From the NCBI GenBank assembly GCA_937875395.1, contig CALNCU010000236.1, positions 1 through 7,400 of the forward strand: a stretch of 7,400 bases of DNA, given 5' to 3'. The notes under the pieces were generated by a model. That model had not been told where the DNA came from. It did not search any database and was given only the letters and a program-made list of their open reading frames with translations. The number at the start of each line of letters is the position of its first letter. The first letter of the stretch is position 1. The translations under genes were made by a program, and so were the position numbers. This DNA is from an uncultured Armatimonadota bacterium (GTDB lineage Bacteria; Armatimonadota; UBA5829; DTJY01). Positions 1-6,282 of the stretch are shown here, in pieces.

Positions 1-2
1 AT

Positions 3-95
3 ATTTTAAGGGGGCTCTTCAGCCTGCTCATGATGGGGATAGGGATATCCACCATACGCAGCAGTGGTGCGGCCCGTGAGATAGAGTACGATTGA
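3..95 (+). CDS. C-terminal fragment of an unidentified, probably membrane, protein (partial)
   Basis: This frame is open from the window edge to a TGA at 93-95 and gives about 30 residues. They contain a hydrophobic stretch (LFSLLMMGIGIS) followed by a polar tail ending REIEYD, like the last membrane helix and cytoplasmic tail of a membrane protein. Four of its five isoleucines are ATA, which matches the codon habit of the confident genes downstream. The other two forward frames stop sooner (by 9 and by 79). No family can be recognised from so short a tail. It could be a chance open frame, because 30 codons is not long. If real, its stop codon lies inside the -35 box of the next promoter, so the upstream gene ends exactly where the glucokinase unit begins. 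Confidence 0.5.
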   Translation: MLRGLFSLLMMGIGISTIRSSGAAREIEYD

Positions 96-121
96 CAGCT
101 CCAAATGACACGGGGTATACT
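92..121 (+). promoter_or_regulatory. sigma70-type promoter for the glucokinase-galactokinase unit
   Basis: A perfect -35 box TTGACA (92-97) is followed by an 18-base spacer and a -10 box TATACT (116-121, five of six consensus bases). The predicted transcription start is near 128, giving a leader of about 50 bases before the glucokinase ATG. The leader is G+C-rich and can form only a weak hairpin (GGGC at 130-133 with GCCC at 154-157). No clear operator dyad was found. Confidence 0.72.
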
Positions 122-177
122 TATGCGGTGGGCATGCCGGGGTTGTAACGGCCGCCCAAAATAGTGGAGGGCAAAGA

Positions 178-1161
178 ATGCCTGATAAAACTTGCAATTA
201 CATAGTGGGCGTAGACCTGGGCGGGACAAACGTGCGGGCCGCCGTTACAGATAAAAATGCGATTATTCTGGGAGAGGGGCACCGCCCTTCGTTGGCAGAT
301 GAGGGATCAGAGGCTACCATAAGCCAGATAATTGAGGCAATACATGAGGCCATAGATGCATCCGGTGTGGAGCCGGGGAGTATCTGCGGCATAGGCATGG
401 GGGTTCCGGGGCGGCATAACTCTGCAGAGGGAATAGTTCTGTGGTCGCCCAACTTTAAGGACCTTGGGACCGGCGTGCAGATACTTGCGCCCATCCGTGA
501 TGAATTTGGCATACCAACCTACATGGGCAACGATGTAAACGTGGCCGCGCTTGGAGAGTTTCGGTTTGGCGCAGGCATAGGCATCTCAAGCATGGTTATG
601 ATGACGCTGGGCACGGGGATAGGCGGCGCCATCATTCTAGATGGGAAACTCTGGGCCGGTGTTAATGAGGGCGGCGGAGAGATAGGCCACCAGATTATCA
701 ATCCTAATGGAATGCAGTGCGAATGCGGCAACTTTGGAGACCTTGAAGGGGAGGCGCGCCGCGATTCCATAGTGGAACGCGCCCTAAGAAAAATCTACCA
801 GGGCAGGCGAACGGTTCTTGCCTACAAAGTAGAACCCAAATATTATGATCTCACCCCGGCCATGATAGCGCAGGCCGCCGCAGAGGGCGATCAGCTCTCC
901 CTTGAGGTAATGGAAGAGACCGGCTATTATATAGGGATTGGCGTGGCAAATGCCATAAACTTTCTGAACCCGGAGATGGTGGTTATAGGCGGCGGAATAG
1001 CCCAGGCCGGGGCAGTGCTTTGGGACCCAATTATGCGTACAGTCCGGGCAAATGCCATAGAACGCTCGCTGGAAGTCTGCCGGGTGATACCCGCAGCGCT
1101 GGGGGATAACGCCGGAATTATGGGTGGAGTTGTACTTGTGCTTCAGGCCATAGAAGGCTGA
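178..1161 (+). CDS. glk: ROK-family sugar kinase, probable glucokinase
   Basis: This gene probably phosphorylates glucose to glucose-6-phosphate with ATP in the cytoplasm. At 327 residues it has normal length for a ROK kinase. The N-terminal phosphate-binding motif DLGGTN is at residues 13-18, the GMGVPG motif is near 80-85, and GNDVN holds the catalytic Asp119. The GTGIGG loop lies near 146-151, and the sugar-binding EIGH ends in His171. The family zinc motif is altered: CECGNFGDLE (181-190) has Asp188 where CxCGxxGCxE has its third cysteine. The ATG is preceded by GGAGGG at 166-171, 6 bases away, and by a good promoter. Galactokinase follows after 43 bases, which fits a hexose-phosphorylating unit. 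ROK kinases also include fructokinases, allokinases and N-acetylhexosamine kinases, so the exact sugar is an inference; the fold and kinase activity are far more certain. Confidence 0.88.
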   Translation: MPDKTCNYIVGVDLGGTNVRAAVTDKNAIILGEGHRPSLADEGSEATISQIIEAIHEAIDASGVEPGSICGIGMGVPGRHNSAEGIVLWSPNFKDLGTGVQILAPIRDEFGIPTYMGNDVNVAALGEFRFGAGIGISSMVMMTLGTGIGGAIILDGKLWAGVNEGGGEIGHQIINPNGMQCECGNFGDLEGEARRDSIVERALRKIYQGRRTVLAYKVEPKYYDLTPAMIAQAAAEGDQLSLEVMEETGYYIGIGVANAINFLNPEMVVIGGGIAQAGAVLWDPIMRTVRANAIERSLEVCRVIPAALGDNAGIMGGVVLVLQAIEG

Positions 1162-1204
1162 TTTTGCGCAATTATAATAAAGTAAAGAAAAGGTCTTACA
1201 AAAA

Positions 1205-2383
1205 ATGCAGGAAGCTTTAAACAGAATAGACGCCGTAAGGGCTAAGTATAAAGAGGTCTACGGCAAGGCGCCGGATGTTGTTGTGCGGGCGCCGGGCCGT
1301 GTGAACCTTATAGGCGAGCACACAGATTATAACGATGGTTTTGTGCTGCCCATAGCAATAGACCGGGACGTAATAATTGCCGCCTCAAAAGAGGATGAAG
1401 CGGTGCTTAAAATGCACTCGCTCAACTTTGAATCTTCATCCATCTGCCCGCTTGCCAAAATTGAAAAAGACCCTGCAAACCCGTGGAGTAATTATATCCG
1501 CGGAGTGGCCGCCGTGTTAGAAGAGAAAGGTATCTCTCTGGGCGGGGTTGCCATGGCAATAGAAGGCAACGTGCCCCTGGGTTCCGGCCTAAGCTCCTCT
1601 GCCGCTCTAGAGGTGGCTGCCGGAATGGCGTTTCAAGCGCTCTTTGGGTTTAATATGGGCGGGCCGGATATGGCGCTTCTTGCCCAGAGAGCGGAGAACA
1701 GCTTTGTGGGCGTCAACTGCGGTATAATGGATCAGTTTATATCCCGGCTGGGTGCAAAAAATCATGCACTTTTTGTGGATTGCCGCACGCTTGAATACAG
1801 CTTGGTGCCCCTGCCAGAGAGCGGCGTCTCCGTAATTGTGGCAAATACCATGAAGAAGCGCGGGCTGGTGGATTCTGAATACAATACCCGCCGCAAGCAG
1901 TGTGAAGATGCAACAGCCATTCTTGGAAGGCAAATCCCACAGGTTGCGGCCCTGCGCGATGTATCCGTTGCAGATTTTGAAAAATATTCGCGCTTTCTCC
2001 CTCCGGATATACGGGTGCGTGCAGAGCACGTGGTTACAGAGAACGACAGGGTGCTTAAGAGCGTGGAAGTGCTTAAATCCGGGGATATGGAAGCGTTTGG
2101 CGTTCTGCTGAACCAATCCCATGAATCCCTAAGGGACCTATACCAGGTAAGCTGCAGAGAGCTGGATATTATGGTGGAGGCCGCACAGAGCATCCCCGGC
2201 GTCCTAGGTTCGCGTATGACGGGCGCAGGCTTTGGCGGCTGCACCGTGAGCCTTGTGAAAGATGATGCCGTCTCCGCCTTCCTTAAAGACGTCTCCGCCC
2301 GGTATGAGAGCCGGACGGGCATAAAACCCCAGATGTACGTATGCAAGCCGGAGAGCGGCGCCGGGGTGGTTGGCGCAGATTAG
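1205..2383 (+). CDS. galK: galactokinase (GHMP kinase family)
   Basis: Galactokinase converts alpha-D-galactose and ATP to galactose-1-phosphate, the first committed step of the Leloir pathway. The 392-residue length is typical. The galactokinase signature GRVNLIGEHTDY occupies residues 31-42. The GHMP ATP-binding motif PLGSGLSSSAA is at 124-134, the catalytic Asp176 lies in CGIMDQF, and the C-terminal glycine motif TGAGFGG is at 339-345. All key residues look intact. The ATG has a modest ribosome site (AAAAGG at 1188-1193, 11 bases away). The 43-base gap after the glucokinase contains no convincing terminator, so cotranscription is likely. No galT or galE is present in the window. Arabinokinase and other GHMP kinases lack the full GRVNLIGEHTDY signature, so this call is firm. 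Confidence 0.96.
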   Translation: MQEALNRIDAVRAKYKEVYGKAPDVVVRAPGRVNLIGEHTDYNDGFVLPIAIDRDVIIAASKEDEAVLKMHSLNFESSSICPLAKIEKDPANPWSNYIRGVAAVLEEKGISLGGVAMAIEGNVPLGSGLSSSAALEVAAGMAFQALFGFNMGGPDMALLAQRAENSFVGVNCGIMDQFISRLGAKNHALFVDCRTLEYSLVPLPESGVSVIVANTMKKRGLVDSEYNTRRKQCEDATAILGRQIPQVAALRDVSVADFEKYSRFLPPDIRVRAEHVVTENDRVLKSVEVLKSGDMEAFGVLLNQSHESLRDLYQVSCRELDIMVEAAQSIPGVLGSRMTGAGFGGCTVSLVKDDAVSAFLKDVSARYESRTGIKPQMYVCKPESGAGVVGAD

Positions 2384-2502
2384 TGCCGGTTGGGTTGCCT
2401 GTATTATAATAATGTAATGCAACCTTATCCCTTCCGGGCCGCCTTTCAAAGTTCTTGCGTGATAACCTGATTTATTACTTCCAATGATACCGTAAACTGT
2501 GC
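2384..2502. other. intergenic spacer after galK with a bulged inverted repeat
   Basis: GGTTGC (2393-2398) can pair with GCAACC (2419-2424). ATTA (2403-2406) can pair with TAAT (2415-2418) inside it, leaving a 4-base bulge on the left arm. No clear T-tract follows, so this is at best a weak transcription end for the kinase unit. The stem loop contains a TATAAT (2405-2410) without a matching -35. Nothing else recognisable is seen up to the nuoA promoter. Confidence 0.35.
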
Positions 2503-2508
2503 TATAAT
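2479..2508 (+). promoter_or_regulatory. extended -10 promoter for nuoABCD
   Basis: TGCTATAAT (2500-2508) is a perfect extended -10 element. The best -35 candidate is weak (TTCCAA, 2479-2484, spacing 18), as is common with extended -10 promoters. Transcription would start near 2515. It is the only strong promoter element in the galK-nuoA spacer, and every gene to the window end could be read from it. Confidence 0.6.
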
Positions 2509-2518
2509 TACGTGGAAT

Positions 2519-2543
2519 CCGCCGGTAGTACTATCTCCGGCGG
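2519..2543 (+). promoter_or_regulatory. GC-rich hairpin at the 5' end of the nuoA leader
   Basis: CCGCCGG (2519-2525) and CCGGCGG (2537-2543) form a perfect 7-base-pair stem around an 11-base loop, followed by AGTATTTTGTTT. It starts only a few bases after the predicted transcription start and ends before the nuoA ribosome site (2557-2562). It may act as a 5' mRNA-stabilising stem or as an attenuator-like terminator. The T-run is interrupted, so termination is uncertain. Confidence 0.5.
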
Positions 2544-2568
2544 CAGTATTTTGTTTGGAGAGTCTTCG

Positions 2569-2943
2569 TTGCAGAATAATTACGCTTACATTGCACTCTT
2601 TGCAACCATAGGAGTGGCCTTTACTGTAGCCACCATGTGGGTTTCATGGGTTGTCCGTCCTACGCACAAGCGCACAGGAAGCAAAGCCGAACCATACGAA
2701 TGCGGCGAACTGCCAATAGGGAACGCCTGGCGCCAGTTTAAGGCCGGTTACTACATCTTTGCCCTGCTCTTTGTTGTATTTGATGTAGAAGTGGCGTTTA
2801 TCTTTCCCTGGGCAAGAGTGCTAAGGGATATGAAATCCGCCGGGCTGGGGCTTTTTGCCTTTTTTGAGATGATGGTTTTTATTGCCATCCTGTTAGTCGG
2901 GCTTGCCTATGCCTGGCGTAAGGGAGTATTGAAATGGGATTAG
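2569..2943 (+). CDS. nuoA: NADH-quinone oxidoreductase subunit A
   Basis: This is a small membrane subunit of complex I at the junction between the quinone-binding arm and the proton-pumping arm. From the TTG at 2569 it has 124 residues with three membrane helices, at about 5-29, 60-80 and 94-116. The cytoplasmic/periplasmic loop motif EPYECGE is at 41-47. The conserved acidic residues Asp72 and Glu74 (FDVE, helix 2) and Glu100 (helix 3) match the functionally important D79, E81 and E102 of E. coli NuoA. GGAGAG at 2557-2562 sits 6 bases before this TTG. An in-frame GTG at 2512 would add 19 residues (short and Ser/Gly-rich), but it lacks a ribosome site and precedes the predicted transcript start. 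The gene end overlaps nuoB by 10 bases. Confidence 0.94.
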   Translation: MQNNYAYIALFATIGVAFTVATMWVSWVVRPTHKRTGSKAEPYECGELPIGNAWRQFKAGYYIFALLFVVFDVEVAFIFPWARVLRDMKSAGLGLFAFFEMMVFIAILLVGLAYAWRKGVLKWD

Positions 2944-3413
2944 TAGAAAGACTTCCTGAAGGTAATGTAATTACAACTACACTGGATACGGTGGTAAACT
3001 GGTCCAGAAAATCATCGCTCTGGTATATGATGTTTGGGCTGGCATGCTGCGCAGTGGAAGGCCTTATGAGCGCCGGCGCCTCACGGTATGATCTGGATAG
3101 ATTCGGCATGTTCTTCCGGGCCTCCCCCCGGCAGAGCGACCTTATGATAGTGGCAGGTACCGTCACAAAAAAAATGGCGCCCCGCGTAAAGCGCCTCTAT
3201 GAGCAGATGGCGGAACCAAGATACGTGATAGCCATTGGAGCATGCGCCATATCCGGCGGCCCGTTCTATGATTCCTATAGCGTAGTAAAGGGCGTTGACC
3301 AGGTTATACCGGTAGATGTCTACGTCCCCGGCTGTCCTCCAAGGCCGGAAGCGCTTATAGATGCCGTACTAAAGCTTCATGGTAAAATAAAGCAGGAAAC
3401 TGTTGCAAAATAG
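2934..3413 (+). CDS. nuoB: NADH-quinone oxidoreductase subunit B (N2 iron-sulfur cluster)
   Basis: NuoB carries the terminal 4Fe-4S cluster N2, which passes electrons to quinone in the peripheral arm of complex I. The 159-residue protein has all four expected ligands: the tandem Cys38-Cys39 (LACCAVE), Cys104 (GACAISGG) and Cys134 (PGCPPRPE). The family block RASPRQSDLMIVAGT (62-76) is also present. The ATG lies inside the end of nuoA and has GGGAG at 2922-2926, 7 bases upstream, so translation is probably coupled. Related NiFe-hydrogenase small subunits and formate hydrogenlyase subunits share the cysteine pattern, but the nuoA-B-C-D order settles the call. Confidence 0.97.
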   Translation: MGLVERLPEGNVITTTLDTVVNWSRKSSLWYMMFGLACCAVEGLMSAGASRYDLDRFGMFFRASPRQSDLMIVAGTVTKKMAPRVKRLYEQMAEPRYVIAIGACAISGGPFYDSYSVVKGVDQVIPVDVYVPGCPPRPEALIDAVLKLHGKIKQETVAK

Positions 3414-3429
3414 GGAAATTTTTAAGCAT

Positions 3430-3876
3430 ATGATTACTTCTAAAGATATAGAGCAGGCAATCTTAGGCAGATTTATGGAAGGCGTGGAGCCCGCCGGAGA
3501 GGTCTCCGGCGCTCCGGTCTTTTTTGCTTGTCCGGAGAAGATTGTGGAGATATGCCGGTTTCTAAAATCAGAACCCGGCCTTGAATTTAACTATCTTGCA
3601 TCCCTTACGGCGGTAGATTACCCGCACGGGTTTGAAGTGGTCTACCACCTATATTCCATTTCAAAGAAAGCCTATGTCACGCTGAAAGTAAAATCAGGCA
3701 AGGACGCCCCCTGCGTGCCTTCGGTCACCTCTGTGTGGCTGGCGGCAGACTGGCAGGAGAGAGAAGTCTACGATATGTTCGGCATAAACTTCTCCGGGCA
3801 CCCGGACATGAGGCGCATACTTATGGATCAGGACTGGCAGGGATACCCGCTTCGAAAGGATTATGTAGAGGAATAA
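3430..3876 (+). CDS. nuoC: NADH-quinone oxidoreductase subunit C
   Basis: NuoC is the 30-kDa-type subunit of the peripheral arm and packs against NuoD and NuoB; it has no cofactor. From the ATG at 3430 it has 148 residues. The C-terminal signature is complete: REVYDMFGI (111-119), GHPDMRRIL (123-131) and DWQGYPLRKDY (135-145). The start is uncertain. The ATG has only AGGG at 3412-3415, 14 bases away. An in-frame TTG at 3403, which would overlap the nuoB end by 11 bases, has AGGAA at 3394-3398 only 4 bases away and would add nine residues (MQNREIFKH). It is a separate gene from nuoD, unlike the nuoCD fusion of enterobacteria. Confidence 0.94.
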   Translation: MITSKDIEQAILGRFMEGVEPAGEVSGAPVFFACPEKIVEICRFLKSEPGLEFNYLASLTAVDYPHGFEVVYHLYSISKKAYVTLKVKSGKDAPCVPSVTSVWLAADWQEREVYDMFGINFSGHPDMRRILMDQDWQGYPLRKDYVEE

Positions 3877-3894
3877 CCGGCGCATTCATGCCGG
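3877..3894 (+). other. short intercistronic hairpin between nuoC and nuoD
   Basis: CCGGC (3877-3881) pairs with GCCGG (3890-3894) directly after the nuoC stop. One more G-T pair closes a 6-base loop. It lies 15 bases before the nuoD ATG, in the place where a ribosome site would normally be found. There is no T-run, so it is not a terminator. A role in mRNA processing or in tuning nuoD translation is possible but not shown. Confidence 0.4.
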
Positions 3895-3909
3895 ATATAT
3901 GAAATCGTT

Positions 3910-5007
3910 ATGATTAAAACTGAAGAAATACAAATTAATATGGGCCCGCAGCACCCCAGCACCCACGGGGTACTCCGCCTGATTCTCACCCTAGACGGCG
4001 AGACGGTTACCAATGCCATGCCGGATATAGGCTTCCTTCACCGGGGAATAGAAAAGCTTGCGGAGAGACGCACCTACACGCAGATAGTCCCGCTGACAGA
4101 CCGCACGGATTATCTATCTTCCATGCTGGACAATGAGGCCTACGCGCTTGCCGTTGAAAAGCTTATGGGCGTGGAAGTGCCGGAACGCGCAGAGTTCATC
4201 CGCGTAATAATGATGGAACTGAACAGGATAGCAAGCCACCTGGTCTTTATAGGCGCATACGGCCTGGATATAGGCGCCAGCACGCCGTTCATCTACTGTT
4301 TCCGCGAGCGGGAAGAGATAATGAACCTTTTTGAGATGGCCTGTGGTGCAAGGCTTACGTACAACTACATCCGCCCGGGCGGAGTCTCAAGGGATATCAC
4401 CCCTGAATTTGTAGAAAACGCAAAGGCTTTTATAAAGCGCCTGCCCTCCATGCTGGATGAGATAGACGATCTTTTAAGCAGAAACCAAATCCTGGTCATC
4501 CGGTCAAGAGGCATAGGCGTAGTCTCTGCAGAGCAGGCAGTAAGCTATGCCATGAGCGGGCCTTCGCTCAGAGCATCCGGCGTACCCATGGACGTCCGCC
4601 GCGACGATCCGTACTCCGTCTACAGCAAGCTGGATTTCAACGTTATAACGCTAAATGACGGTGACTGCCTTGCCAGATACCTTGCCCGTCCCATGGAGAT
4701 AAGGGAGAGCATAAAAATTTTAAACCAGGCGCTGGAGATGCTGCCGCAGGGAGAATATACTGCCAAGATGCCAAAAATCTTAAAGCCGCCTGCAGGAGAA
4801 ACCTACACACGCATAGAATCCTCCAGAGGCGACCTGGGCGTATATATTGTCAGCGATGGAACAGCAAGCCCGTATCGGCTGCATTGGCGCCCGCCGTCAT
4901 TCATAAACCTGGCCGCCGTAGGCGAGATGATCAAGGGGTGGAAGATAGCGGACGTAGTAGCAATACTTGGTACTTTGGACATAGTTCTTGGAGAAGTGGA
5001 CAGATAG
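3910..5007 (+). CDS. nuoD: NADH-quinone oxidoreductase subunit D
   Basis: NuoD is the 49-kDa-type subunit that forms most of the quinone-reduction site with NuoB. The 365 residues start with the typical NMGPQHPSTHGVLRL block (10-24) and end in the family terminus LGEVDR. His19 and Tyr68 are 49 residues apart, the same spacing as the quinone-contacting His38 and Tyr87 of Thermus Nqo4. Other blocks present are DIGFLHRGIEKLAE (39-52), ELNRIASHL, RPGGVSRD, GPSLRASG and YRLHWRPPSFINL. No recognisable ribosome site precedes the ATG. A four-codon frame (ATG at 3899, TGA at 3911-3913) ends on the nuoD start, and coupling through it is speculative. The stop codon overlaps the ribosome site of the next gene. 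Confidence 0.97.
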   Translation: MIKTEEIQINMGPQHPSTHGVLRLILTLDGETVTNAMPDIGFLHRGIEKLAERRTYTQIVPLTDRTDYLSSMLDNEAYALAVEKLMGVEVPERAEFIRVIMMELNRIASHLVFIGAYGLDIGASTPFIYCFREREEIMNLFEMACGARLTYNYIRPGGVSRDITPEFVENAKAFIKRLPSMLDEIDDLLSRNQILVIRSRGIGVVSAEQAVSYAMSGPSLRASGVPMDVRRDDPYSVYSKLDFNVITLNDGDCLARYLARPMEIRESIKILNQALEMLPQGEYTAKMPKILKPPAGETYTRIESSRGDLGVYIVSDGTASPYRLHWRPPSFINLAAVGEMIKGWKIADVVAILGTLDIVLGEVDR

Positions 5008-5016
5008 GAGGAAGTA

Positions 5017-6282
5017 ATGCTATCAGCCAGACCGTTCTGGGTAATATTTACAGTCTGCATAATCTTGCTTGTAGAGGCTACGGCAATCTTTCCCATTACC
5101 AAATGGAGAATAGACGAAGAGCTTGCGGGGATGGGCCTTACCGGCAAGGAAGTATTCTATGATAAAGCTCAAAATCCGGATGCTCAGATAAAAAAGTCCG
5201 ACCTGGCAAAGCTTAGTTTCGGCCAAAAATGGAACATGCTTAATACTGAAGAGCCGGTAAAAACCGCAGGCATAGTGGGCGCCCTGGCGCTTATAGGGAT
5301 GCTTGCAGGCTTCCTTATAGCATCCGTTACCTTCCGCCAGCTTGTAAAATTTGGTGAAAAGCTGCGTAAGCTCTCCACGCTGGATAAAGTAGCCGTATTC
5401 TTTGGGGTGCTTATAGGCCTGCTGCTGAACGCCGTACTTCTGCCTGTCGCCATGGCAGTGCTCAGGCAGCCGCCGGATAGATTGATACTGGGGCTGGTAG
5501 GCATTATTATTACCTACCTCTGCGTTATAGCCGTGCTCAACATAAAAGATGAGGTGGTCTACTACTTCCCCGGACTCTCCCGCGGCGGTGAGATGGATCA
5601 TCCTGCACAGATGCCCAAGATACTGGATACAAACGTAATAATAGACGGGCGCATAACAGAGGTCTGCCGCACCGGATTTGTGGAAGGGCAGGTGCTTGTT
5701 CCCACCTTTGTACTTGAAGAGCTGCAGCATATAGCAGATTCCAGCGATTCCCTAAGGCGTGCCCGGGGCAGAAGAGGCCTGGATATCTTAAACCAGCTAA
5801 GAAACGAGCTTGGCCTTGTTGTGCGGCAGTGCGACGGCATAGACCCGGAGAACCCGGAAGAAGTGGATGCCCGCCTTGTAAAACTGGCAAAAGAGCTGAA
5901 TGCATCCATAGTCACAAACGATTTCAACCTCAACAAGGTTGCAGAGCTTCAGGGCGTGCCGGTGTTGAACATAAATGAATTGGCAAATGCGCTAAAGCCC
6001 GTGGTTCTTCCCGGAGAAGAGCTTACAGTAACGGTTATAAAGGAAGGCAAAGAGTATAATCAGGGAGTTGCCTACCTTGACGATGGCACAATGATAGTTA
6101 TAGAAGGCGCAAGACGGTCTATTAACGAAATAGTAGAAGTAACCGTAACCAGCGTTCTTCAGACCGTGGCCGGAAAGATGATCTTTGCCAACCTGAAGGA
6201 AGCTCAGCAGGAAGAGGATCAGGTAATTGACCGAAACATCCGCAGTTATTCCGGCATCAGGACTAGGAAAAAGATTAGGTAA
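5017..6282 (+). CDS. yacL: membrane-anchored PIN/TRAM-domain protein (YacL family)
   Basis: This 421-residue protein has predicted membrane helices at about 7-27, 85-106, 125-149 and 156-176. A PIN nuclease-like domain follows (about 200-315) and then a TRAM nucleic-acid-binding domain (about 329-395). PIN acidic positions are visible: Asp204 and Asp210 in LDTNVIIDGR, Glu234/Glu235 in FVLEELQHIADSSD, and Asp302 in TNDFNLNK. These blocks match Bacillus subtilis YacL closely. The substrate of the family is poorly known; RNA cleavage is an inference from the domains. It is about 55 residues longer than B. subtilis YacL (366), mainly through a loop at 28-84 that should face outside by the positive-inside rule. 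AGGAGG (5006-5011) overlaps the nuoD stop, so translation is likely coupled to nuoD. Its 3' end overlaps ispDF by 56 bases. Confidence 0.93.
   Translation: MLSARPFWVIFTVCIILLVEATAIFPITKWRIDEELAGMGLTGKEVFYDKAQNPDAQIKKSDLAKLSFGQKWNMLNTEEPVKTAGIVGALALIGMLAGFLIASVTFRQLVKFGEKLRKLSTLDKVAVFFGVLIGLLLNAVLLPVAMAVLRQPPDRLILGLVGIIITYLCVIAVLNIKDEVVYYFPGLSRGGEMDHPAQMPKILDTNVIIDGRITEVCRTGFVEGQVLVPTFVLEELQHIADSSDSLRRARGRRGLDILNQLRNELGLVVRQCDGIDPENPEEVDARLVKLAKELNASIVTNDFNLNKVAELQGVPVLNINELANALKPVVLPGEELTVTVIKEGKEYNQGVAYLDDGTMIVIEGARRSINEIVEVTVTSVLQTVAGKMIFANLKEAQQEEDQVIDRNIRSYSGIRTRKKIR

Noticed and set aside
43..50. Palindrome GGATATCC as an operator
   Set aside because: It is a single short 8-base palindrome within the probable upstream coding end, more than 40 bases before the -35 box, with no repeat elsewhere.
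6..197. 63-codon minus-strand open frame across the glucokinase promoter
   Set aside because: It spans a strong + strand promoter and the glucokinase start, is proline- and cysteine-rich, and has no recognisable homology or ribosome site.
1173..1178. TATAAT before galK as a promoter
   Set aside because: No -35 box or extended -10 lies at a fitting distance, and the 43-base gap fits cotranscription with the glucokinase.
1607..2346. Long minus-strand open frames opposite galK
   Set aside because: They are coding shadows of galactokinase; the products are low in family-like motifs and the frames lack promoters or ribosome sites.
2512..2568. N-terminal extension of NuoA from GTG 2512
   Set aside because: It has no ribosome site, starts before the predicted transcript start, and its residues come from a hairpin rather than from a NuoA-like sequence.
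4884..5162. 92-codon + strand frame bridging nuoD and yacL
   Set aside because: It is out of frame with two confident genes and its product is a low-complexity mixture without family features.
5023..5730. 235-codon open frame on the minus strand
   Set aside because: It lies fully antisense to the yacL-like gene, whose domains are unmistakable. Its translation is rich in Tyr, Cys and His with no recognisable domain.
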